In this document: positions 34,885 through 45,361 of the stretch, in pieces
Position numbering within the stretch: position 1 is the first letter of the stretch
Layout: the number at the start of each line of letters is the position of its first letter
Source: Siphonodentalium dalli
Lineage: Eukaryota > Mollusca > Scaphopoda > Gadilida > Siphonodentaliidae
Direction of reading: 5' to 3'
DNA length: 64,000 bases
Assembly (NCBI GenBank): GCA_032622095.1
Contig: CP136068.1
Location: forward strand, 15,109,729-15,173,728
Position numbers and translations under genes: made by a program
Notes under the pieces: generated by a model
Told to the model about the DNA's origin: nothing
The model's database searches: none
The model's input: only the letters and a program-made list of their open reading frames with translations

Positions 34885-35172
34885 ATGCCCCACACGTGCG
34901 CCATTTCGACGTATCACCACTGTCTGTTATTGAGGGAGAAATAGTTACCGTTAGCTACACTGTTGCTAGTCGACCTGGTTCAAAACGGGAAGTGATTGCA
35001 GCTTATAACAGCAGTTCTATCAAAACCAGTGAAAGCCAAGGAACCCAAGATGCGACACAACACGAGTCGTTCTATTTCTATGCTCAATGTGAGGACATGA
35101 CGTCCTACAAACTGAAAGCTACAAACATCATCAGCACATCTACCAGCAGTGAAGTGGAATTAATAGTAAAGT
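34885..35172 (+). CDS. Ig receptor exon: Ig-like domain 3 without canonical disulfide
   Basis: Acceptor 'ttattcgtag' before 34885; donor gttagt at 35173, chosen because it keeps phase 1 and the exon a multiple of three (288 nt). The 96 residues follow Ig topology: EGEIVTVSYTVASRPG for A'-B strands and SYKLKATNIIS for the F strand. The B-strand Cys is Tyr (VTVSY) and the F-strand Cys is Leu (YKLKATN), and the core Trp is absent. A single Cys (AQCED) lies just before the F strand. Despite the missing disulfide the frame is intact, so it looks functional. The final T pairs with GC of the next exon to make Cys. Confidence 0.85.
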
Positions 35173-35969
35173 GTTAGTGTAATTGGTTACTAATTTATTT
35201 CACAACATTGTGCCTACAATCTCAAGTTTCATAAGGTATAATTGGATCCCCATGTTAATTCGCAGCAATTGGTATGATACAGTAGTCCACCAATGGGCCA
35301 CGCATCAGGGAATGTCAAACAACATACGTGTTACGTCAAACATGACATGCTAGAATAACGTCCATATTGGTCAAAACTGCCAGTGTAATGCTTGTTCGTG
35401 TACCCCCGATATTTTGTGCACATTATATTCACCCGCTTGTCTCCAGCGATGGAGGCGTAATATATTTAACAAGGCTATGTAGCCAACTAAACAGTGCGGA
35501 CAGTCATATTAATTGTTCTCGTGATTCCAGGACCTTTTTTCCATTTTCAATCAAAATTATTTTCTGAATTTGATGTGAAACTAACATTAAGTCCAAATAA
35601 ATAAATACAGTTTGTTCTCAGACACCCGTATCAAATTATTATCCAAAGGTGACCTCAAATTTACATTCGCAAATTGGTCGTGATTTTTAAAGCGATCAAA
35701 ACGTTTTTCCGACAATGTTGAAGGTACAACAATGCATTACGTGGTAGTTTCGATATATTAGTTAAAACATTTGAGGAATCCTGTCCATAAAGGTTTTCAA
35801 ACATTCATTCTAGAATCCATCGCAAAAATAAAAATCCTCACCGCAACCATCATTCATATATAAGTGTAACGTGTAAAGTGCATGTTACTTGAGTCTGGGC
35901 AACTTGATTTACCAATAATTTCAGTCGGAATTTAATTAATTTAATTATATCTGATTATTAAATTTGCAG
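35173..35969. other. Intron between Ig domains 3 and 4
   Basis: 0.8 kb, phase 1, no exon-like or repeat feature of note. The sequence before the acceptor (aaatttgcag) is A/T-rich. Confidence 0.5.
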
Positions 35970-36257
35970 GCCGACCAAGAGCTTATGCTGACACAAATAC
36001 AGTATACGCGGCAAGTGTTGGTGAAATGCTGAATATGAGAGTCAATATCCTGGGATTTCCGAAACCGGGCGATGTAACATGGACCCATTCAACTAACAGA
36101 CGTGTTAGAACAACAGTTTTGGAGACGATTGCTGAGAACAAGTTTGTAGCAAGACAGGAAATAACAGCAATAAAAGAAACCGAGTTTGGGAAATATGAAG
36201 TCAAGTGTAATAATGCATATGGTACCATGTTACTAGTAGTCGATGTGAAGATTGCAG
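35970..36257 (+). CDS. Ig receptor exon: membrane-proximal Ig-like domain 4
   Basis: Acceptor 'aatttgcag' before 35970; donor gttcgt at 36258; 288 nt, phase 1-1. It is I-set-like: GEMLNMRVNILGFPKPGDV for B strand and B-C loop, Trp in DVTWTH, and the Tyr corner in FGKYEVKCNNAYGT. The two disulfide positions are both Val (NMRV and KYEV), with a displaced Cys two residues later (VKC). So two consecutive domains lack the canonical disulfide while the core Trp and Tyr corner remain here. The last G joins TT to make Val in the FN3 exon. Confidence 0.9.
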
Positions 36258-36969
36258 GTTCGTTAGTTATATATTCAGCTATCAGTACCATAACTCTAAA
36301 CATGTATGGCAATAGTTTGTATTTTATCACACTATGGGAAGATTTCCATGGCACATATAATGCGCATTTCAATATACACGAAATGTACACACACATATAT
36401 CTATATACATATATGTGACACAAATTTGAAATGACTAGTTTTAATTTACACCTGAACATTAACATATATTTGTCTTTCTGAGGTGTTGCTGATGTGATAG
36501 TTTTATTGAGGTTGTCTACTGCATGGTGATAAGATTCATGTCTGCAACCACTCATTTCATTTCTCTGGTTCACCACTGCATATTATTATAACCTTATATG
36601 GTGTTCTCCAGTGTAATAACATATTTTTCAGGACGTCCAATATAGTGTAACGTAATCGAACACCGGGCCGATAATGCGACTCTCTGTTCACATTCGGACC
36701 ATCGGTCAAGTACTTGACAGCATCAGTGCTAATAATAATAATAATAACATTATGTTTACTTATCGTTTCACTCGGATACACATTAAGTAATTATATTCTA
36801 ACTCAAATATCGTTATTATAATTTATTCGAACAACAATTAAATTCATATCTGTACAATATACATGCATAACCAAACATTAAATTACAACAAATACGTCTG
36901 AAAATTGAAAAATTCACAATTGTTTGTTCATGGCTAATTCGTCGCAATATAGAGATGATGTTTGTACAT

Positions 36970-37104
36970 AATATCCAACCTGGGGTGTAAATCAATAATA
37001 TCCAACATGGGATGTAAATCAAAAATATCCAACCTGGGATGTAAATCAGCAATATCCAACCTAGTATGTAAATCAGCAATATCCAACCTGGTATGTAAAT
37101 CAAT
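36970..37104. repeat. 27-bp minisatellite, five copies
   Basis: Five head-to-tail copies of a unit beginning 'aatatccaacctgggatg' and ending 'taaatcagc' or 'taaatcaat', each exactly 27 bp with 1-4 differences. Because 27 is divisible by three, the minus strand reads as a 9-residue repeat (LLIYIPGWI type), which is incidental. Confidence 0.95.
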
Positions 37105-37318
37105 AACGCTAATATCACACTAATATTTGTATGTACTGTCCATCCCAATTCATCTGACAAAAGTCTTCATAGTAAAGGATTACAATATTCAAGACGAATC
37201 ATTTCTATCAAATATAAATCACGACCTAACGAGCGGTGTGCAAATACCATCACCGTTGAAGCAAGTATGAAGCTAGTGTTTAATTCGAGTCTGAGCTTAT
37301 ATGTATGAATGTGTCATG

Positions 37319-38500
37319 ACTTAACTCTTTCACCACCGAATATATGAGGGTAAAATGCCCCAGACCCCATATTTACAGGACTTAATTAGGAATTGTGTTG
37401 TCTTTAGCGCTAAGCCTTAATAATAATGTTTAGAGGGATCGTGGGTATGGCAAACCATATATTGCCGTGATCAGCAGTGAATTTATATTTACATGAGGGT
37501 CATATATGACCTTCGGGTTCCGAACTTCCTTGACAACGGTTGCTAGGGAAACACCCGTCATTGAAAAACACTAGATTTTGATCAATTTTCTACTGAATGG
37601 CACTCATACAATGCTGGCTATTTATTTCTTGTGCACACACTGGTGGTCACCCTATGGTCAAATTTGAAGAAGTGATTTCACCTTGTTTAAAATATCAGGC
37701 AAATGTTGGCTTGAGGAGGGGAAAGTTCTTTCTGTCAATCATAATCCAAAATCGATCCAAAAACGAAAATAGGCAATGCACAAATAAACCACACAGCGAT
37801 CACATTCAGTGACTGATAAATAATTGACTATAATGACCAAAATCACTCTAATCGATCTAATTATATCTCACAATCAAAACAAATGAACTTCACACACTAG
37901 AAGTCCTTTTATTGACGAACTTAGAACACAAACTTCCTCAAAACGAAATCAATTCGAAAGTGAATTCACTCCCTTTGTGCTATCTATTTATAACATTGGG
38001 AGCACAGTGAGTGTTTCTGCTTCAATATATTGCGTTCGTTTTTAGGGGTATTAGGCTTAATTGTCCGCGTAAATGGTGTGTGATACGCACAACTATAACA
38101 CCTTAGACAACATTCTTAGACAACAAATATATGAGATTTTATTTAAAAATATACAGCCGGACATAATGTCAGACTAAACATGAAAATGGTCGGACATTTG
38201 GCGATATGTATCGGAAAATGTCCGTGTCCGACCGACCGCTTAAATTCAGGCATGCTTCCAATGGAATTCAGATATAATATTTTAGTTTTCTATGGCAGGG
38301 ACACATAGCAGGGACACATAGAGGGATCCCCAGAGGGACCTATATGAATTGTGGGAGCTATTACATTATTTAGCCGTGACACAGTTCGTTTAAAAAACGG
38401 ATAAACAGGCGAACGCTTCTGCCCGCTATAGCGGGCAGCGGGGTATAACGTACATGACGTCGTACCCGCTATAGCGGGCAGCGGGGGTGGAAGAGTTAAT
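37319..38500. mobile_element. TTAA-flanked MITE-like element, about 1.2 kb
   Basis: The left edge reads 'ttaactctttcaccaccg' and the right edge, inverted, reads 'ttaactcttccacccccgc'. TTAA flanks both edges, as for piggyBac-type insertions. The inside carries no transposase. Near the right end two copies of the perfect palindrome 'cccgctatagcggg' sit about 42 bp apart (38421-38440 and 38464-38483). Non-autonomous piggyBac-like origin is inferred from TTAA plus the terminal inverted repeat only. It is intronic to the Ig receptor. Confidence 0.55.
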
Positions 38501-38770
38501 TGTATTATTGTATTGGAATAACTTGTATTATTAATATGTTGGCCAGAAATTTGGGATAAATGTGACGGACATCATTACTGATGCAGTATATTGCTCATGA
38601 CTAGTTTTTGGTCAGTACGATACTAACATAAATTTATTATATATATTTATTAAAAAAATCTGCGTCGCTCATCAGTTGGCAAATTGTATTCCATGATAAA
38701 CAAACTATTTTGTTGATCTGGCCTACCACATTTTCGGACAACTAACTGTTACACTATGAATGTTTTACAG

Positions 38771-39085
38771 TTTGTCCAGAGGCACCGATTGGTCTAACAG
38801 TTGAAAACATCACTCACGCATCGGCGGTTATAAAGTGGCAGCCTCAATATAATAACGGATCTGATCAGCATTTCCTGGTGTATGTTCAGAAACAAGGAAC
38901 AGATATGTGGCATCTAGTCTGCAACGAAACAGATAATCATGAAACGTGGATGTCTGTGCATGTTCAGAACATTAGTCAAGTAACGCAGTACAGTGTGAAG
39001 GTCGTTGCTGTGAACAAGTTCAAGGCTGCGATTACGTGTGTGGAACCTCATGCTGTATCAAATTTTACAACAGCAGTCGCTCCAG
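38771..39085 (+). CDS. Ig receptor exon: fibronectin type III domain
   Basis: Acceptor 'tgttttacag' before 38771; donor gtgggg at 39086; 315 nt, phase 1-1. The 105 residues open PEAPIGLTVENITHASAVI, then KWQPQYNNGSDQHFLVYVQK with the B/C-strand Trp and the NGG-like turn, then TQYSVKVVAVNKF, the Tyr-corner and F strand of FN3 domains. A segment with one Cys (LVCNET) and a late Cys (ITCVEP) may pair. Several N-x-S/T sites are present (NIT, NGS, NET, NIS, NFT). A lone FN3 after Ig domains and before the membrane is the nephrin arrangement. Confidence 0.93.
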
Positions 39086-41353
39086 GTGGGGATACCATTT
39101 TATCAAACATATAATAATAGACTATTTGTCAAAATATTAAACTAATTTCCAACTTTGGCGCAACAAAACTGTTATAAGACATGCATGCAGTTTATGAGTA
39201 TTCTGTTGTTTGTGCTATCGAAGTATACTTCAAGAGAAAGGACATATCATGGCTAATAAGACACATTGAAATATATTGTTACTATATGAACGATAATACA
39301 TGAGGAATATGATAGACGGTGTGTTGTTTTCTCAAAAAATCAGATGAACTTTATCACTGGTATAGTATAGATTTGTATAACCTGGTATGTTTCCCAAGGT
39401 GTGATAAATCCTGCATTCGCCCACACGTAAATTATACCATAACAATCTATTCTGGTAAATACAGGGACCATCTGTCACTAGTTCAAAACATGGGAACTAT
39501 TTGAAGTTCTGACTGGGAACCTTATAACATAAAGCAATGTGGCTTATAAGAAAGTTAAAATTAATGGCTATTCCTCCGATATATATCACATCAGATGGAT
39601 GTCCTAACTCACAGTTATACAATTTAGTCGACTTTCTTTGCCTGGTGTCGCATATATTCATATCATGTTACCGGATGATCAAGTCACGTTTATCGAGAAG
39701 TCGGCTTATCAAAATCTTGTGTCAAACATGTAGTCGGATCCTGGCTATTACAAAAAATAGCATTCAAAGGTGTCCGATATATAAGAACAATATAATGAAA
39801 ATCTGACAGTCAATAATCTGGAAAGTAAAGGAAAACATACAAGTTTGATAGTCCCATTGAGACTGTGATCAGGATAGTTTGAAACCAACCAGGAAATTGT
39901 ATTATTTGCCAATGACATCTTCACGGTAGGGCGCTTTAACGTGCGCACGTTTCTGTGCACAACATACAAACTCCCAATCAGACATTGTGTCTAGTATAAT
40001 GACATCCCTCTTCATGATACAATCATATTAACGAACTAATCCTGTATTTGAAATAATTTTCGATTGGTTCCTGATCCTGGTGGCGCCACATCTGCTTATG
40101 TGGTCCTGATAATTTACTGCACTGTCGGTGGGTTCTGCTGAATTGCTATGCTGATGGTGGGGATTGTGTGTTCTGAAGTTCTAATGTTTGCACTGTGTTG
40201 GGCAATCTGAATGAATAGAGGACAAACTATTATGTCTATTACACATTCACTCCGCATTATGTCTATACCACGTTCACACTGCATAATGTCTATACAATAT
40301 TCAAAATCCATTATGTCTATTACACATTCAAAAACCTATATTTCAGTTATGTTAATAATTGCGGCGTTGGTTATTGAAATTTTGCAAAAACAGTCATAAT
40401 CAAAATGTTTATTCTGGTCGTTTGTTAAATGTCAATATGCAGCTTTGATATTTTTATATGCACCCTCTTCATGATACAATCATATTAACGAATTAATCCT
40501 GTATTTGAGATAATTTTCGATCGGTTCCTGATCCTGATGGCGCCACATCTGGTTATGTGGTCCTGATAATTTGCTGCACTGTCGGTGGGTTCTGCTGAAT
40601 TGCTATGCTGATGGTGGGGAAACCGATGCTTTTAGGAGAAAATAGCATTGTGTGGTCTGAAGTTCTAATGTTTGCACTGTGTTGGGCAATCTGAATAAAT
40701 ATAGGACAAACTATTATGTCTATTACACATTCAATCCGCATTATGTCTATACCACATTCAAACTGCATAATGTCTATACAATATTCAAAATCCATTATGT
40801 CTATTACACATTCAAAAACCTATATTTCAGTTATGTTAATAATTGCGGCGTTGGTTATTGAACTTTTGCAAAAACAGTCATAATCAAAATATCTATCCGG
40901 GTCGTTTGTTACATGTCAATGCAGCCATGATGTTTTTATATGCATATTTCTCAATATTTTGTAAAGATACTGTCCTTTTTTCTCAGTCCGCTTGAATTAG
41001 CCAAATATCGTGGTAATGACAACTTTGGAAAACAATATATGTACATGTTATTAACTGCATGCCCATTGTCCATCATCATAGCAATCTGGGAGGACCAACT
41101 GACACTGTAGCCACTTAATGGTTGTGGGTAACTAGGTGACAATACAACGTCGGATCGATACCTCAAACATAGCCTTAACCATTTGTACTAAATTATTGTG
41201 CCAACTCCGATCGTTTCCAGATTGTTTTGTTGAACATATTATCTGAACATTCTCAGAGGGATGACTACTCGTCAATGGGTTTTTATTATAAAATTGGTTG
41301 ACCTAACATTCTGTTGCCGACAGTTTTACATGTTTCATGATGTTCTGTTCCAG
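39086..41353. other. Intron between FN3 and transmembrane exons
   Basis: 2.3 kb. Most of 40008-40920 is a tandem duplication (listed separately). 41225-41275 is a copy of the dispersed 'attatctgaacatt' repeat. No exon-like segment. Confidence 0.5.
40008..40920. repeat. 458-bp tandem duplication with nested 27-bp minisatellite
   Basis: 40008-40465 repeats at 40466-40920 with only a few percent difference plus a ~30-bp extra segment (about 40619-40650) in the second copy. Shared landmarks are 'cttcatgatacaatcatatt', 'gatggggattgtgtg'-type sequence and 'gcggcgttggttattgaa'. Each copy contains four 27-bp units of 'attatgtctattacacattc' type (about 40229-40336 and 40710-40817). The duplication is recent compared with surrounding repeats. 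Confidence 0.92.
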
Positions 41354-41461
41354 TTACTGTCACACAAAATGATGCCAAGCTAAGTCAAATTATAGGAGGT
41401 GGTGTTGGCGGTGCTGTGTTTCTCGCTGCAGTCATCGTTGCTGCACTGGTGTGGCTACGAG
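41354..41461 (+). CDS. Ig receptor exon: transmembrane segment
   Basis: Acceptor 'ctgttccag' before 41354; donor gtatgt at 41462; 108 nt, phase 1-1. The 36 residues give a short juxtamembrane stalk (VTQNDAKLSQ), then IIGGGVGGAVFLAAVIVAAL and VWLR, a clear single-pass helix. The GGGVGGA run provides small-residue (GxxxG-like) packing motifs that often mediate helix dimers. The Arg after the helix and the basic next exon (GRRADKH) fit the positive-inside rule for a type I protein. Confidence 0.93.
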
Positions 41462-41631
41462 GTATGTCTCATATACATTGGAACAATGTGGGATCATCGA
41501 GATATGTAGCTGGATGGTAGATGTGCGTGTATGTGTCATTTGCAAATATGTGAGCATAATATGTAACGTACGTAATTTGTGCAGTGGTGTATGTACATTT
41601 ATTTACATATACTTGACAATGTTTCTACAAT

Positions 41632-42182
41632 TATCGTCATTCATTTGATAAAATGAACTTGAACATGTAGGTGGTGGCATCTTACAAAGGCAAACCGCTA
41701 CTTCCCTGCTCAGAACACCATACCCATGTAGTAAAATAGTTGGTGCACCTGGGTACACCGGCTGTTTCTTCTAACAGTAATATATGTTTAATGTTTATCA
41801 TTTGCAAAATTATAATAAGCTATTCTGATGTTTCTATAACGTATTGCAAATACATGGAATAAGTAGGTAACAATTGTTTTCATGCACATGTGTCTACAAG
41901 AGATGATTGTTAAAATGTTGACCTAATTGATAAAACAGTATACACACGCAATTGAATTCCTAAATGGGTGTATATATGGCATCGAGTCTGATAGTAACTA
42001 TTTTAATTTCAGGAAGGAGAGCCGACAAGCACAGTGCCGAGTGAGTATGCACACACTCTACCACTTTCTATGATATGTTTCCATCGACGTTAACATGGTT
42101 TCCATTGTGCATTTGTCAGATATCATTGTCTTATTGGTCGGCACTCATAATAGTTGTTGATTTAAGCATATATCATAGCGAT
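41632..42182 (+). repeat. Segmental duplication copy 1 (around the first cytoplasmic exon)
   Basis: About 550 bp that recurs in direct orientation at 54500-55049. Landmarks are 'cttgaacatgtaggtggtgg', 'acttccctg.tcagaaca', 'acctgggtaca', the exon with its acceptor 'ttttaatttcag' and donor 'gtgagtatgcac', and 'actcataatagttgtt'. It encloses exon 42013-42040. Confidence 0.92.
42013..42040 (+). CDS. Ig receptor exon: short basic juxtamembrane exon (copy 1)
   Basis: A 28-nt exon between acceptor 'tttaatttcag' and donor gtgagt. It enters in phase 1 and leaves in phase 2, encoding GRRADKHSA plus two bases (GA). The incoming G completes Gly and the outgoing GA is completed by T of exon 53823 to Asp. 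The basic residues form the stop-transfer edge of the cytoplasmic tail. Support is strong because a second copy with the same borders is conserved at 54879-54906. Confidence 0.85.
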
Positions 42183-42429
42183 TCACCAGAGTATAAATGG
42201 ATTGGGTTACAAATGACCTATTCCAATACATGGTTGAATTAAACTATTTGTGAATAGCATAATACTGAATTTACAAGTGTTGTATATTACATAAAATGTG
42301 TATTGCATAGATAGTCATTTCACAAAACTGAAAGTAAGACTGCAAAAATAAAACAAACTATAATACAATGAGACATTTCATATGCAATATACTTAAAATA
42401 GATGGTAAGCAAATATAATCCTTGTTGAC

Positions 42430-43199
42430 CTACCCTATTGCTTCCAAGATAATGCTATTATCCTGAGCACTGGTTACATGAAGACAACGTTCATTTTTTG
42501 GACACTATAGATCAGAATTACAACTACCATGCGGTATGTGAATCTTCACAACGCTTACCCATGCAACGCGGTAGAGTTAAAGGTGGTGTGGCCTTACTCT
42601 GGAATCGGAAGTACGATAACTCAATTCAATTTCGCCTTGATCATCATGCCTACGTGTACATACTCCAGGTGTATTTGCCATGCACAAATTATACAGCGGA
42701 TTTATATCACGAATATCTTCAAATAATTCACGATCTAAAAGATCTATACTCACCGCTGCGCCACATCATTCTCATGGGAGATTTCAATGGTAATCTGGAA
42801 AAAACTGATTCCAGAAACAAATCGTTCTCAAAACTTGTCAACTGATGCAAAATGCAATCTGTCAACAGCAAACCCATTTGCACCAACCCACGCGTTACAT
42901 TTGTAGCCGCCGACGCTATCAGTGGGTCAATTATAGATCACATTCTCATTTCAATTTCTGATAACCAAAAAGTAGCCAGCGTTCATATTTTGGATGATTC
43001 TTCCAACGTTTCAAATCACCGCCCAATCCACATGTTCATATCTTATGGAGCGGAAATAGAATCATCCCCGCCAAATTTAAGCCCAGCCAGACCGAACTGG
43101 AAACGTCTCTCCTCTTCAAGCGATGCTCTCCTGCTTTATCAAGCACACGTTTGCGAGACTTTACCAACATACGCTATTCAAAACACGCGAGATTTATGA
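42430..43199 (+). pseudogene. LINE-3 endonuclease domain
   Basis: EHWLHEDNVHFLDTID opens the N-terminal block (relatives: 'EHWL'). GGVALLWNRKYDN and ILMGDFNGNL follow in 42498-42845. After a stop at 42843, 42852-43199 carries SIIDHILISISDNQ and DDSSNVSNHRPIHM, corresponding to the IDH/IDY and SDH catalytic blocks. The final motif reads SNH, so the catalytic Asp is lost, as in the 0.5-kb element. Confidence 0.82.
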
Positions 43200-43239
43200 C
43201 GATGTCACACCCTGTCTCAATGAGTCTTCATAACTATTC

Positions 43240-45361
43240 GTGGTCCCGAAGAAATTTAACCGACATCTGAAGCCTTTTTGGGACGAAAAATTGAAAATCT
43301 TACACAAAACAATAATATCTTATCAGCGCATTCGGTTGGAAACAGAGAGTCCACGCAATGACACTCACCATGCGTTTCGTGACTACAAGGACGCAAAATG
43401 TCTCTTTCGACGTGAGTTTAGAAGGGCCAATCAACAATTTCTAAACAAAACTGACGAAAGACTTGACACACTGGCAGAAACAGATATTGACAGCTTTTTC
43501 CGAGCTTTTAACTCTCATAGAACGCGAGAAAGGCCCCCCTCTCAGAATGTATTCGAAATTGGCGACACTATTTTACGCGTCCCCTCTGATGTGTTCGAAG
43601 CTTGGGCAACATATTTTAAAATTCTTTACTCTCCTCTTCAATGTGAAACATTTGATCAAGCCCACTTTGACAAAGTCAGGAAAAGGGAAAGCCCCAGGTC
43701 ATGATATAATTTCATATGAACACATTGTATATGGAGGGGAGAGTATCTTATACACCATCGCCCACATGTTAACCAAATCATGGAATTCAATCACATACCA
43801 CCACGGGCGAGATTCTTTAAAACACTTATCCAAGTTAACTCATTAGCGCATGGATTTCAGAAAGGGACCGGCAGCATTCATTGTTCTTACATTATCAGTG
43901 AATGTATATCATATACTAAAGAGTTAGACAGTTCCCTTTATGCTTTCTTTCTTGACGCACGTAAACCATGCTGTGCGTTGGTGACCTATTAAGTGAACTA
44001 GTCTCAAGTCCCCATGGTCTGCGATTCAATTCCACAAACTACGTGGCACCAACATAAGCCGACGACATGACGCTGTTGTCACTGCCAGCGACAGGTATTC
44101 AGCACTTGTGCAACATATGTGGTGAGTTCAGCCGGAAATGGAGGTTTTGTTACAATCAGGACAAGTGCAAGGTGGTCGTGTTTAACGAAACAAACAATAT
44201 TGCAAAAAATCGCAAGATAGATACACGAACAACCGGTGATAGAATCAGACAAAATTACACACCTTGGCATCCCTTTTCATCGTGAGTCACATTCTAACAA
44301 GTTCTCCAGTCATATATATGTGAGAAAATTTGATCAGTTTATCTCATGCTCAGTAATGCCGGCATGTACGCTGGGGGAATCACTCTACTTAGTTGCTTTG
44401 CATTATACACTTCCATTGTTATACATAGAAGTCTTTACGGGACAGAACTGATGTGTGGGCTCAATGAGACAAATGTAATATCTCTGGAGCGAGCACATAG
44501 GTTTTGCCCAAAACGGATCCAAGTTTGCCCGCACGTTCCCGAACTGACATTGTCCAATCGCTCCTTGGAACAAGTTCCCTATCGTCGGGTATTGATAAAC
44601 GTAAACTCAGTTGTTTCGGAATCCTCTGCAGAATGCCGCAGGGAAAATCGTCGCAAGAAATATTCACATCACGTTTAGCCGACCACCTCTCACAAACGCC
44701 AACTGATGACTCTTCGTTTATCAACAATGATATATATATATATATACTCGAACGCTATACTCTATGCTCATATCTCCATAACTTCGCCACACTTGGTAAT
44801 TTCCCATCCAAATGCGAATGGAAAACAATCATCCAACTACAAATCACCAAATACAGAAGCCCGAATGTGAAGAGCGCACGAGAAGTTCGGATTCACTATT
44901 AACCTTCGCACAACATCATAACATATTAACAAAATCTGTTCTTTGGACGTCTTGTAGATCGCATGCACTCGAAAAAACATAAATTCCTACTTGTTGCAAA
45001 ACTACCGAGTCTATCTACCTCTCCGGAATGTGGAAAATGCAAACTGTGTGGAAAGGATTATAGTGATATTGTTGAGCATGCCTTACTGGACTGCTCGACG
45101 ACATCAGAGGTGAGAATACAAGTGTGGTTATCACTAATTGACATTTTGGCATACCCTGTTTTATATACATTGATGCTCGTCCACAGAAGACCAAGTAATG
45201 TTATTGCTCTCCATCCTGTCCGATGACATCGGGAGCAAACTATTCAACCTAAACGAATTTTCTCTCTTCGTTGTGAGGACATCATACGAGCTGTGGTCAT
45301 ATTACATAACCAAACTCAACCACGCCGAAGATACTGGCAGTAACATGCTTGGCAACCCTTA
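43240..45361 (+). pseudogene. LINE-3 reverse transcriptase and C-terminal zinc-knuckle-like region
   Basis: 43240-43704 is the linker and RT N terminus (FWDEKLKILHKTI, FEIGDTILRVPS), with a frameshift into GKAPGHDIISYEHI (the RT block that in intact relatives reads 'GKAPGPDGI'). 43.8-44.0 kb holds the degraded catalytic-Asp block (YAFFLDARKP). ADDMTLLS near 44.06 kb is the second catalytic block. 44.35-44.68 kb carries LYGTELMCGLNE and the R-K-L block IDKRKLSCFGILCRM. 44963 onward has CGKCKLCGKDYSDIVEHALL with a following DC, a CxxCxxC...H...C knuckle, then after a frameshift DDIGSKLFNLNEFSLFV to the stop. At least six frame breaks are present. Confidence 0.85.

Larger units (their letters stand above)
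36258..38770. other. Intron between Ig domain 4 and FN3
   Basis: 2.5 kb containing an (AAT)n run near 36732-36748, a 27-bp minisatellite (36970-37104) and a TTAA-flanked element (37319-38500), each listed separately. Open frames are repeat by-products. Confidence 0.6.

Noticed and set aside
36816-37160. 114-codon minus-strand frame with LLIYIPGWI repeats
   Set aside because: Created by the 27-bp minisatellite; not a membrane protein.
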